DNA of 14,306 nt, taken from an uncultured Clostridia bacterium. GTDB lineage: Bacteria; Bacillota; Clostridia; Christensenellales; UBA1242. The position numbers and the translations under genes are program-made. A model generated the notes under the pieces. The model searched no databases. It saw only the letters and a list, made by a program, of their open reading frames with translations, and had not been told where the DNA came from. The stretch is taken from assembly GCA_944372595.1 (NCBI GenBank), contig CALVZT010000011.1:1-14306 (forward strand), in the 5' to 3' direction. This document shows, in pieces, positions 1-7,066 of this stretch (position 1 is its first letter; each line of letters starts with the position of its first letter).

Positions 1-1
1 T

Positions 2-1876
2 AACAAATTGTAGAACTTCTAGTTGATTTTGTTGTTCTATGTTCTCATAATCATCACTTGTAGTAATTGTTAATTTATAACACAAGTAATAAGAACCTGC
101 CACTTCTCCAAATTCATATTTGTTTTTAATAACAATTTTATAATTATTATCTCCATTATCGCTTATTACTTTACTTTGATCAGTAATGGTAACATTAGAT
201 TGTGTGTTTTTATATGGTTCACTGATCAATGTTATATCTTCACTCGTTGGCATATTTTCAAAATATTCTTTTGGTACAAGTGCAGTTATCTCGCCATAAC
301 CATCTTTGCCTACAGATATAGAAGAATTTTGTACAACCATTGCGTCAGTTACGGAATTTTTAGTAATATTGATGGTCAAAGTTAAATTATCCGTACCATA
401 ATTATATTCAAGGAATCCCCATTCATAATTTGATGTATCTTTTATTCTTAATTCAATTTTATATGTACCAATTACATTATCAACAATTTCAACTGTTGGA
501 ACATATTGGCCTTCATCGACTTTTAAAACGATTTTGATTGGGCCTGAGTAATTGTTGTTTTTATACACATCACCATCTTCAAAATATATGTTAATCTTCT
601 TCTCGTCTTCTTCGTCTGTTACATCATAGAATTCTACAACATTAAAATAGTTATCGTAATAACTTGTAAAGTCGGTAAAATCTTCTATATATAATCCATC
701 AATTAATTCATAACTTTCAAAATTTTTCTTTTGCTCGGTTACAGTTTTTGTTTTTATTTCTTCATCACCTTCGTAGAATGCAAAACTTGGGTATTCCATT
801 TGGCCTTTTTGTAATTCAACTTCAATTATTTGTTCGAATGCAGGACCTGTTAATGTGTAATTGTTTGCATCTTCTTCACTTGCAAACGTAAAACGAACTG
901 CTGCTTGTTTGTCTGCGCTGTTACAATTTAAAGTTTTGTTTGAATTTGCCCAGCCATCTAATTCTAATGACACCCATGTATCTGGATAATTGCTATTGCA
1001 AGCATAGATTGATCCCACAATTTCTGGTGTAACATTATTTAATGCTATATTCTCTATGATTGTACCGTTAAAAGAATATTCTGCTGTTATAGAATATTTA
1101 GCATAAGTCGCATCATCTACTATACTATCCAAAATAGATTTTGTAACAGTTATTTGATATGGTTTTGTAAGACTTGCATTGTAATTATCTGTAAATGGGA
1201 CATAAGCAAACAAATACCACGTGCCAGCTGGTATTTTTGTATTAGTGGTTCTTCCATCAATGGAATTTGTTTGTAATTCAACAGGCACATAAAAAGGTGT
1301 AGTAAATGCATCAGGATTATCTTCTAAAATTCTATTATAGGTAGGAATATCTATATAGTAAAAGTCAACAATGCTATCAGCTCCATTATAGCCACTAACT
1401 TCTGTTATAAAACTCAACATTGGCATATCAAGATATTCCCAGGTAGTTTTTTGAGAAGTAATGGTATAGTCAATACTACCTGCTTCAACAAAGAAATATA
1501 CCTCTGCATAAGTTGAACTGTTATCATAAGCATACTTTACCGAATAATTACCAGTTTGCAAAATATTAGGAAATGATTCAATATTGTTGCCTTCATATTG
1601 TATTGTACGTTGAACCTTCGAATCATTCAACGCAACTTCAACTTTTGAATCATCAGTGTATTCAATCACTATTGTCATTTTATCCAATTCTTGTAATGCT
1701 GGTTGGACTTCACTTGTTGTATATCCAAATCCACCAAGATTACGGCTAGTTAATGAATCTCCATCCAATTTGGTATAAATGTTCCTTATTTTTGGTTCGC
1801 CACAAGCGGTAAACAAAATGGTCCCCGACAGGAACAATCCCAAGACCAGTAGAAGTGATAATATTTTCTTTTTCAT
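2..1876 (-). CDS. Large secreted lipoprotein with Ig-like modules, partial (3' end outside window)
   Basis: This is one open frame of 625 codons from ATG at 1876 to the left edge of the window, with no stop, so the C-terminus is missing. The N-terminus is a lipoprotein signal: MKKK, a hydrophobic core, then LFTACGE, with Cys as the probable lipidated residue. The rest is acidic and rich in Asn, Tyr, Thr and Ser, as in extracellular beta-sandwich proteins. Near the middle-to-end a segment containing GTYKIELRIKDTSNYEW, followed by LTLTINITK, resembles the Ig-like or MBG-type modules repeated in Firmicutes surface proteins. The start is supported by AGGGGG six bases upstream. No catalytic motif was seen. 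A role on the outer face of the membrane, such as adhesion or scaffolding, is inferred from composition and modules only. It is the leftmost gene of the leftward series and seems to have its own promoter. Confidence 0.85.
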   Translation of the reverse strand, partial: MKKKILSLLLVLGLFLSGTILFTACGEPKIRNIYTKLDGDSLTSRNLGGFGYTTSEVQPALQELDKMTIVIEYTDDSKVEVALNDSKVQRTIQYEGNNIESFPNILQTGNYSVKYAYDNSSTYAEVYFFVEAGSIDYTITSQKTTWEYLDMPMLSFITEVSGYNGADSIVDFYYIDIPTYNRILEDNPDAFTTPFYVPVELQTNSIDGRTTNTKIPAGTWYLFAYVPFTDNYNASLTKPYQITVTKSILDSIVDDATYAKYSITAEYSFNGTIIENIALNNVTPEIVGSIYACNSNYPDTWVSLELDGWANSNKTLNCNSADKQAAVRFTFASEEDANNYTLTGPAFEQIIEVELQKGQMEYPSFAFYEGDEEIKTKTVTEQKKNFESYELIDGLYIEDFTDFTSYYDNYFNVVEFYDVTDEEDEKKINIYFEDGDVYKNNNYSGPIKIVLKVDEGQYVPTVEIVDNVIGTYKIELRIKDTSNYEWGFLEYNYGTDNLTLTINITKNSVTDAMVVQNSSISVGKDGYGEITALVPKEYFENMPTSEDITLISEPYKNTQSNVTITDQSKVISDNGDNNYKIVIKNKYEFGEVAGSYYLCYKLTITTSDDYENIEQQNQLEVLQFV

Positions 1877-1882
1877 GAAATT

Positions 1883-1888
1883 CCCCCT
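1883..1888 (-). promoter_or_regulatory. Ribosome binding site of the partial lipoprotein gene
   Basis: AGGGGG read on the minus strand, six bases before the ATG at 1876. It fixes the start of a gene whose other end is outside the window. Confidence 0.75.
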
Positions 1889-1896
1889 ATATTCAT

Positions 1897-1919
1897 AATT
1901 AGTATGCTTAAAACTAATT
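1897..1919. repeat. Perfect 7-bp inverted repeat in the leader of the partial lipoprotein gene
   Basis: AATTAGT (1897-1903) and ACTAATT (1913-1919) are exact inverted copies around a 9-base centre. The dyad lies just downstream of the predicted -10 box at 1925-1930, so it covers the likely transcription start. It could be an operator or a 5' stem-loop. AT-rich dyads of this length also occur by chance in such DNA. Confidence 0.35.
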
Positions 1920-1924
1920 TTTCT

Positions 1925-1953
1925 ATTATACAATAATATAGCACATTTATAAA
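1925..1953 (-). promoter_or_regulatory. Candidate promoter of the partial lipoprotein gene
   Basis: On the minus strand there is a perfect TATAAT (1925-1930), with TTTATA as a weak -35 (1948-1953) 17 bases upstream. The start site would fall near 1918, giving a leader of about 40 bases before the ATG at 1876. Confidence 0.45.
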
Positions 1954-1991
1954 AAACAAACAAATAAAAATAAGTAAAAGTTGGCACAAAC

Positions 1992-2026
1992 AAAAAAAAT
2001 ATAAAATGACTATTTATTAGCCATTT
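1992..2026 (-). terminator. Rho-independent terminator after the gene remnant
   Basis: Arms at 2018-2026 and 2004-2012 form a 9-bp stem with a 5-base loop. It is followed on the minus strand by a short AT stretch and a run of eight T (1992-1999). Read leftward, the one imperfect pair is a G-U wobble. Read rightward it is an A-C mismatch, so the hairpin is better adapted to leftward transcription. It lies 13 bases past the stop codon of the remnant at 2039-2290. Confidence 0.6.
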
Positions 2027-2038
2027 TTATTATTATGA

Positions 2039-2290
2039 TTACATTTCAAGTAATGTGCCGATATGATTATTAATCTCGTCGTATATCTTTTCTCCTATTA
2101 TCTGCATAGAATCCTCTGTTGCAGGACAAGAAGCTGAAGGTGAATAAGGATTTTTATCGTAATAACTAAAAGAATAATTTTGAACAAAGCTTGATAATTT
2201 AGAAAAATCACATAAGCGAGCAAAATAGTCCTTATCCTTCGTATCTGCGATCTTCTCTTGAAATTCTTGAAAACACCTAGGACTGCGTTT
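2039..2290 (-). pseudogene. Remnant (3' end) of a lost gene, 83 codons, no start
   Basis: A leftward open frame runs from just after a TAA at 2291-2293 to a TAA stop at 2039-2041. It has no ATG, GTG or TTG in its first 60 codons and no ribosome binding site, so it cannot be translated as an intact gene. The peptide is protein-like rather than random: it contains DYFARLCDFSKLSSF, a Ser/Pro stretch with PYSPSAS, and a helical-looking tail EKIYDEINN. A well-formed terminator follows directly, as expected at the end of a real gene. The 5' part seems to have been deleted, and the terminator of the 837-residue lipoprotein gene now abuts it. The family was not recognised. Alternatively the frame is fortuitous, but its composition and the adjacent terminator argue against that. 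Confidence 0.5.
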
Positions 2291-2317
2291 TTAATTCTCC
2301 GAATATCAATTACTAAT

Positions 2318-2343
2318 AAAAAAAGGCGATTGTTCGCCTTTTT
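2318..2343 (-). terminator. Rho-independent terminator of the 837-residue lipoprotein gene
   Basis: GGCGA (2325-2329) and TCGCC (2334-2338) pair around a 4-base loop, flanked by an A run (2318-2324) and a T run (2339-2343). It begins 8 bases past the stop codon and is symmetric enough to work in both directions. Confidence 0.85.
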
Positions 2344-2351
2344 ATTATTTA

Positions 2352-4865
2352 TTATGCTGCTTGTCTAGGATATGTACCTATAATTGCACCTATGCCTAAA
2401 TAAGTATATAAGTTGATAGTATCCCCTTGTGGCGCATCTACGAATTTGTCAATTGTATCATTAAGTAAAGCAAGTTTGTTTTGAGCATCTCCACTCCACT
2501 GAGTTCCTAGATCCCAAATACCATGTTGTTTAGCGATGTTATACACCGTATCTATTTGTCCCATCTTAGATATTTGCTCGATTACACTTTTTAAAATTGC
2601 TTTCTTTTCTACCAATGAACTTTTGTAAAAACTATTTTCATCAATTTTATTTTGATGAGCCTGTTCAAGTATGCCATTTAATACTTGCAACAATCTCGAT
2701 GCGGCAAACAATGTTACGTCGTTATTAGGGCTTTCTTGGTCAGCTGCTGCACCATTAATGTAAGCACCAGTACCACTATCTTCTATAAAGTGAACAACCC
2801 CTCTTGCTTTTTGATTAAGAACGCCGTCCATATCAAGACCGTAATAGAATGATGTGTCGGCATTCCCTTCGTACTTGCCATATCCATAATATCTGTTATA
2901 ATCATCTTCGCTATCAAATAACCTTACATAGCCTCTTACATCAAACAATGTACCATCATTTAGGTCGATATCAGAACCATCTGACTTGATTATTGCAATT
3001 ATGTTGAGTTTTTGATAATCTTCTCCATCAATTGTCTCAAATCCAGCAAAAATAGTTTTGTCTGTTTGTGGCAACAATCCTGTCGAGCCGTCAAATAATA
3101 CTTCGAGTGTTGGCATTTCTTTCATAATTCCATCAGCACCATAAGTTGTAAACCATGGAGATTGAGCAGTTACGACTGATTCGATATTACTATTAATTAC
3201 ATCTACATGAGATGGATATCCAGTATTTGGATCGTCGTTTTCCATATCGCAATGGTCAGTAATAATTGCTGGACCGCCCGCCCTAATAAACTCACAATCT
3301 TTTATAACTAGATGTTTTGCGCCATATACATAGAAAATACATTGATAATAGTTATATCCTTTACACTGATTTACAAGAAAATCACCCGTGTTATCATTAC
3401 CTGGCTCACCAAATTCTAGGAAATAACCAATGTAGAAGTTATTAGTAATTGTATTGTATGCTTCAAAGTTAACTTCTCTATTTTTCATTAACAATATACC
3501 GCCCGAATATCTTGGGTCATTATTAAGAGTACTATTACCAACAAAATTAATATTTTTCCAATTTACGTGTGTATTTGCGGTTGCCGTAGTTGAAGTCTTT
3601 GTATAGAACACACTAAGGTGAGAAGTCATATATTTAGCCTCGACATATTCGCCCTTCTCATTTTGTTTTGACCATACCGCTTTTTTCTCATCGGTTCCTC
3701 TGCCTTCAACAACCATTAATGGAAACTTGCTTAAATCAATTGTAAAGTAATTACCGATAAAGTTAAAGGTATCTCCTTTGGCAATTTCTCTATAATATAG
3801 TCCTGTGCCTGAAATGTCAATTGGAGTACCTTCGAGGGTTTGGTTAGTATAAGTTTTTGCTGTATTATAATTAGTTGTATCTTTTGTCCAGAAGATATCT
3901 TGACGAACATCATCTTTTTCGATAGTGATATCTGCTTGAAGGACTATGCCATTAATTGCTTGGATATCCTCATAAGTTAATCCAAGTGCTGCCCTTTGAG
4001 CATCATAATAACCATCATTAGAGTTGTCATAAACAATCAAATCTTCTGCTGTATATACATTATATGCGTCAATAACTTCAAGATCAGCAGTGAATTTAAC
4101 AGCATTTTCTTGTGCAGTTACGTCTTTGTTTGCCGCCTCGACTGTAACGCGAAATTTATTATCTACTGCTTGTTCGGTAAAATCAAGAGTGGATTTCTCT
4201 GAATCAATTGCAACAAAATATGTAAGTGAAGTACCAGATAATGGAGTAACTGTATTATCTGGCTCAACTTCTGTTGTTCTTGGGTCGTCGCCTAATAATG
4301 AAATTGTCATGTTAGTACGAACCTCGGTAATGTTAGCAACAAAAGCACCAGTACCATCGTAACCACCTGCAAGCAACCTAAAATGGAATGGGTTGTCGTC
4401 CCCTACATATAATGGTTGGTTATTATCCATAAATTCTATCTGCTTATTGGCTGTATCTTGCACTGCTTTGTTGGCATTATACTCTGTTAAGATTTGGCTA
4501 GTAAGTGACGAAATGGAAGCAACGTCAGCCTCAGTTGCCACTATCCTTATAGTAACATTTAACGATTTAGATTTACCTTTCTCGTATTCATAGGTAATTG
4601 TTAGTGTTTTGTTACCAACAGTAGATGTGTCAATTTCACTAAAATATAACTTGTCCGCACCAACTTCTATTGTTTTACCATCTGAATACTTAACATTTAA
4701 TATTGTATTAGATGTGTCCAATGTGTCGCCTTTTGCCAAAGTTGTTTCTAGTGTTCCTACTTTTAATGACATTGACGAAATTTTTGCTTCGCCACATCCC
4801 ACGAATAAAACAAAAGGAAACAAACATATCAAAACAGCAACTATAATCTTTGTTAATTTATTCAT
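2352..4865 (-). CDS. Secreted lipoprotein with Ig-like domain and possible right-handed beta-helix
   Basis: An 837-residue protein. Residues 1-24 are a lipoprotein signal ending in VLFVGC, with Cys24 the probable lipidated residue. Residues 30-108 look like a bacterial Ig-like domain (a 'kYSDGKTIEV' strand pair closed by 'LTITYEYEKG'). Residues about 365-565 have the short Asn/Gly/Val-rich strands and 'xVxNS/xIKDC' turns of a pectate-lyase-type beta-helix, for example HLVIKDCEF and VDVINSNIES; carbohydrate binding or cleavage is possible, but no catalytic residues can be assigned. Residues about 715-810 are unlike the rest and predicted alpha-helical. The start is fixed by AAGGAGA seven bases upstream. 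It has its own near-consensus promoter and a strong terminator, so it can be expressed alone. It lies downstream of the ABC exporter genes on the same strand, which suggests but does not prove a functional link. No closer family was recognised. Confidence 0.85.
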   Translation of the reverse strand: MNKLTKIIVAVLICLFPFVLFVGCGEAKISSMSLKVGTLETTLAKGDTLDTSNTILNVKYSDGKTIEVGADKLYFSEIDTSTVGNKTLTITYEYEKGKSKSLNVTIRIVATEADVASISSLTSQILTEYNANKAVQDTANKQIEFMDNNQPLYVGDDNPFHFRLLAGGYDGTGAFVANITEVRTNMTISLLGDDPRTTEVEPDNTVTPLSGTSLTYFVAIDSEKSTLDFTEQAVDNKFRVTVEAANKDVTAQENAVKFTADLEVIDAYNVYTAEDLIVYDNSNDGYYDAQRAALGLTYEDIQAINGIVLQADITIEKDDVRQDIFWTKDTTNYNTAKTYTNQTLEGTPIDISGTGLYYREIAKGDTFNFIGNYFTIDLSKFPLMVVEGRGTDEKKAVWSKQNEKGEYVEAKYMTSHLSVFYTKTSTTATANTHVNWKNINFVGNSTLNNDPRYSGGILLMKNREVNFEAYNTITNNFYIGYFLEFGEPGNDNTGDFLVNQCKGYNYYQCIFYVYGAKHLVIKDCEFIRAGGPAIITDHCDMENDDPNTGYPSHVDVINSNIESVVTAQSPWFTTYGADGIMKEMPTLEVLFDGSTGLLPQTDKTIFAGFETIDGEDYQKLNIIAIIKSDGSDIDLNDGTLFDVRGYVRLFDSEDDYNRYYGYGKYEGNADTSFYYGLDMDGVLNQKARGVVHFIEDSGTGAYINGAAADQESPNNDVTLFAASRLLQVLNGILEQAHQNKIDENSFYKSSLVEKKAILKSVIEQISKMGQIDTVYNIAKQHGIWDLGTQWSGDAQNKLALLNDTIDKFVDAPQGDTINLYTYLGIGAIIGTYPRQAA

Positions 4866-4871
4866 ATATCT

Positions 4872-4877
4872 CTCCTT
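4872..4877 (-). promoter_or_regulatory. Ribosome binding site of the 837-residue lipoprotein gene
   Basis: AAGGAG on the minus strand inside a long purine run, six bases before the ATG at 4865. It supports the annotated start. Confidence 0.75.
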
Positions 4878-4892
4878 TTTTTATTTTTTTAG

Positions 4893-4908
4893 TAATTTAA
4901 GTAAATTA
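4893..4908. repeat. 16-bp AT palindrome overlapping the -10 box
   Basis: TAATTTA and TAAATTA are exact inverted copies separated by two bases. The dyad overlaps the end of the TATAAT box (4905-4910) and the expected start site near 4898. That is where a repressor would act, but a purely AT palindrome is weak evidence in this AT-rich DNA. Confidence 0.3.
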
Positions 4909-4933
4909 TACTACATATTCTATATTTCGACAA
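4905..4933 (-). promoter_or_regulatory. Promoter of the 837-residue lipoprotein gene
   Basis: On the minus strand, -35 TTGTCG (4928-4933) is followed by exactly 17 bases and a perfect TATAAT (4905-4910). It fits entirely between the stop codon of the upstream gene (4949-4951) and the lipoprotein start, giving a leader of about 33 bases with the ribosome binding site in it. Confidence 0.7.
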
Positions 4934-4948
4934 ATTTTTTATCTATAA

Positions 4949-5407
4949 TTATCTTACACTTATCCAAATAAGCTCACTAACATTAGAGCCGTCTGCTGCT
5001 TTAATTGTTAATGGAAAACTTATTGGATTTTCAAAAAGTAATACTCTAAGTTCATTCCCTTCCGTGCCTTTAATAAAATCTACACCAACCGCACTATCTT
5101 CATTATAAACAAAAATTATATTTTGATTTGTTGCGTCATCTGGATATACCCTTACATTGATATATACAAAAGTTCCTTGTGGACTGCCATTCTCATCTAA
5201 TGTTCCAGGTTCGGTAAAAGGAATATTCAGAACTTTTGACCCGTTTGATTCGGTGACAGTTACCCTATCGTCACTGACATTGATACATTCAACTTTGGTT
5301 ACTGGAATAACTTCTTCAAAAATGATTGCTCGCATTCCAAATAGAGAAATAAACACAATAGAAGCAATATAAACAACAGCAATCATAATAATGGTAGATT
5401 TTTTCAT
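4949..5407 (-). CDS. Small membrane-anchored extracytoplasmic protein, unknown function
   Basis: A 152-residue protein. Residues about 5-25 are one hydrophobic segment (IIMIAVVYIASIVFISLF) after MKKS, with no lipobox Cys, so it is an uncleaved anchor or a signal peptide. The remaining ~125 residues are acidic and strand-rich, with alternating hydrophobic patterns (for example FVYINVRVYPDD and ELRVLLFENP), and probably form a beta-sandwich outside the cell. The ATG is two bases after the TAG of the permease gene, and its ribosome binding site AAGGAG is made from the last codons of that gene, so the two are translationally coupled. This strongly suggests a role with the exporter, as an accessory or substrate-handling subunit. 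No known family was recognised. No clear terminator follows it, so transcription may continue into the lipoprotein gene. Confidence 0.8.
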   Translation of the reverse strand: MKKSTIIMIAVVYIASIVFISLFGMRAIIFEEVIPVTKVECINVSDDRVTVTESNGSKVLNIPFTEPGTLDENGSPQGTFVYINVRVYPDDATNQNIIFVYNEDSAVGVDFIKGTEGNELRVLLFENPISFPLTIKAADGSNVSELIWISVR

Positions 5408-5409
5408 TG

Positions 5410-7056
5410 CTATTTCTCCTTATAATACACTTTGATTTTATTAATATACAACCACAAACGCATAGCAAAGAATGCCACTGCTACAATTAGCACTTTGTAC
5501 CAAACAGTTTGCAAACTTTCAGATATAAAGAAATAGGTCAAAAATGCTATTAGCGCCGACATTAACAAAGCATATAAGGTTGAACGTATCTCGTTTGGAT
5601 TGTTGACGTGAGTACCAGTTGTTTTATATTGTTGCGTCTGAGGGTTCATTATATCTAATTCTGCCGACCATAACAAATGTCCCACATACACCAATTCAAT
5701 TAACACAAATATTAATGTTGCTTGCCATGCGTTATATCCTACAAAACAAACAAATATTATAGTTGAAGCCAATATTGCAATGGTAGTCGTAACCATAGGA
5801 ATCACAAGTTTTGCAAATAGTCCAAATATATATGGTTTGGGATTTGTCTTTTGCAAATAACTAGATGCACCCTCTTCGCTATAAATATGTGAATAAGCAA
5901 CACTTGACGACAATGCCATAAGTGATATTAGCATTATGTTAAATGCTATAACCATATTAGCACCAGAAAGTCGTGTGTCCATTGCTGAGTATATTTGATT
6001 GAGTAAATATATTGCAAGAGGCATTCCTATAAGAACAAATATTATTCCGTATAACTTTTCGGAAGAGCGAACATCGGTAATTAATTCTTTTTTAACAATA
6101 CTAACAAAAGAGTTATGGCGTTTGATATTAGGTATGTGCTTAACATGAGATTTTTTGTATTCAAAAGAAGCACTTGCCATTTTGAAGTACAATGGACGAA
6201 CAAGAAGGTATATTAGTCCTATAACTAATAATATTGTAGCTATTGCGCCTAATAATGCAAACCATTGTTTTGCTGTAAATAATTCGTTAGTTACTCCATA
6301 TCTTTGTCCAACCACCATAATTGCAAGATAACTAAATGGAACAAAGATAGAATTAAATTTTGTTAAGAAATTTTGTATCTCCCAATATGTTGTTCCCCAA
6401 GTTCCCACAATATTAATGTTAGGTGGAATGGCACCAATCAATAATATTAGGCAAGTTACAACACCAACACCAAAAATTGATAAAATGCTTATTTCTAACC
6501 ATTTGTACTTTTTAACAAAATTAACAATGTACATTAATGGTATTGATAAAAGCCCACCAACAACAACTGGTATTGCCGTTACAATTAAATAGGCAAATAC
6601 AAGCCATATATAGAAATAGAAAGGCAATCCGTTAATTAATCCGTATGCAATAAATATTGGCATAAGGTACGTTAAATTTCTTAATAATTCATATATAAAA
6701 TATACAACCAACTTCGAAGTAAACACCATAGTCCTATTGCAAGGAAATGTTAATAACAAAGCATTGTCACGAGTTTGATACAAATTTTTCATAAGTCCAA
6801 CGGTACAAAAAATTATAGATAAAATATACATTATAGTAAACACAACGCTAAAAAAGTTTTGAGGTATTCCATCTATTAAAGCAACTAGTCTTAAAAAACT
6901 TAATAAACTAAATGCAAAATATATTATAGCAGTCACTGCTACAAATTTAACTAACCACAAAACAACCTTAAAAATGGTTGCTTTAACACTTTTTAAACAA
7001 CTGGTGTCTATCTTATCTTTTAATTGCATTAGCACTAATGCTTTAAAGTTTTTCAT
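5410..7056 (-). CDS. ABC-2-type exporter permease (putative ABC exporter family)
   Basis: A 548-residue polytopic membrane protein with about twelve hydrophobic segments in two halves, split by a basic cytoplasmic loop at about residues 295-325. It shows marks of the large 'putative ABC exporter' permeases of Firmicutes: a D-N-x-LLLTFP-type cytoplasmic motif (residues 97-105, before a conserved 'SKL'), an IYSEEGASSYLQKTNP loop (391-406), and the LWSAELDIMNPQ...NPNEIRST segment (462-493) typical near the C-terminus. It would form the membrane channel driven by the ATPase domain encoded immediately upstream: the gap is 10 bases, and the ribosome binding site AAAGGA overlaps that gene's TAA. Its own last codons supply the ribosome binding site of the next gene. 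EcsB-like function is one possibility; the substrate cannot be read from the sequence. Confidence 0.85.
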   Translation of the reverse strand: MKNFKALVLMQLKDKIDTSCLKSVKATIFKVVLWLVKFVAVTAIIYFAFSLLSFLRLVALIDGIPQNFFSVVFTIMYILSIIFCTVGLMKNLYQTRDNALLLTFPCNRTMVFTSKLVVYFIYELLRNLTYLMPIFIAYGLINGLPFYFYIWLVFAYLIVTAIPVVVGGLLSIPLMYIVNFVKKYKWLEISILSIFGVGVVTCLILLIGAIPPNINIVGTWGTTYWEIQNFLTKFNSIFVPFSYLAIMVVGQRYGVTNELFTAKQWFALLGAIATILLVIGLIYLLVRPLYFKMASASFEYKKSHVKHIPNIKRHNSFVSIVKKELITDVRSSEKLYGIIFVLIGMPLAIYLLNQIYSAMDTRLSGANMVIAFNIMLISLMALSSSVAYSHIYSEEGASSYLQKTNPKPYIFGLFAKLVIPMVTTTIAILASTIIFVCFVGYNAWQATLIFVLIELVYVGHLLWSAELDIMNPQTQQYKTTGTHVNNPNEIRSTLYALLMSALIAFLTYFFISESLQTVWYKVLIVAVAFFAMRLWLYINKIKVYYKEK

Positions 7057-7066
7057 TGTTTATCCT

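Noticed and set aside
4090..4593. Rightward frames opposite the 837-residue lipoprotein
   Set aside because: Shadow frames created by the codon bias of the real gene; no start signals and no recognisable motifs.
4609..4971. Rightward 120-codon frame opposite the lipoprotein N-terminus and promoter
   Set aside because: It is antisense to a well-supported gene and its signal peptide, has no ribosome binding site, and its hydrophobic end is the mirror of an AT-rich promoter.
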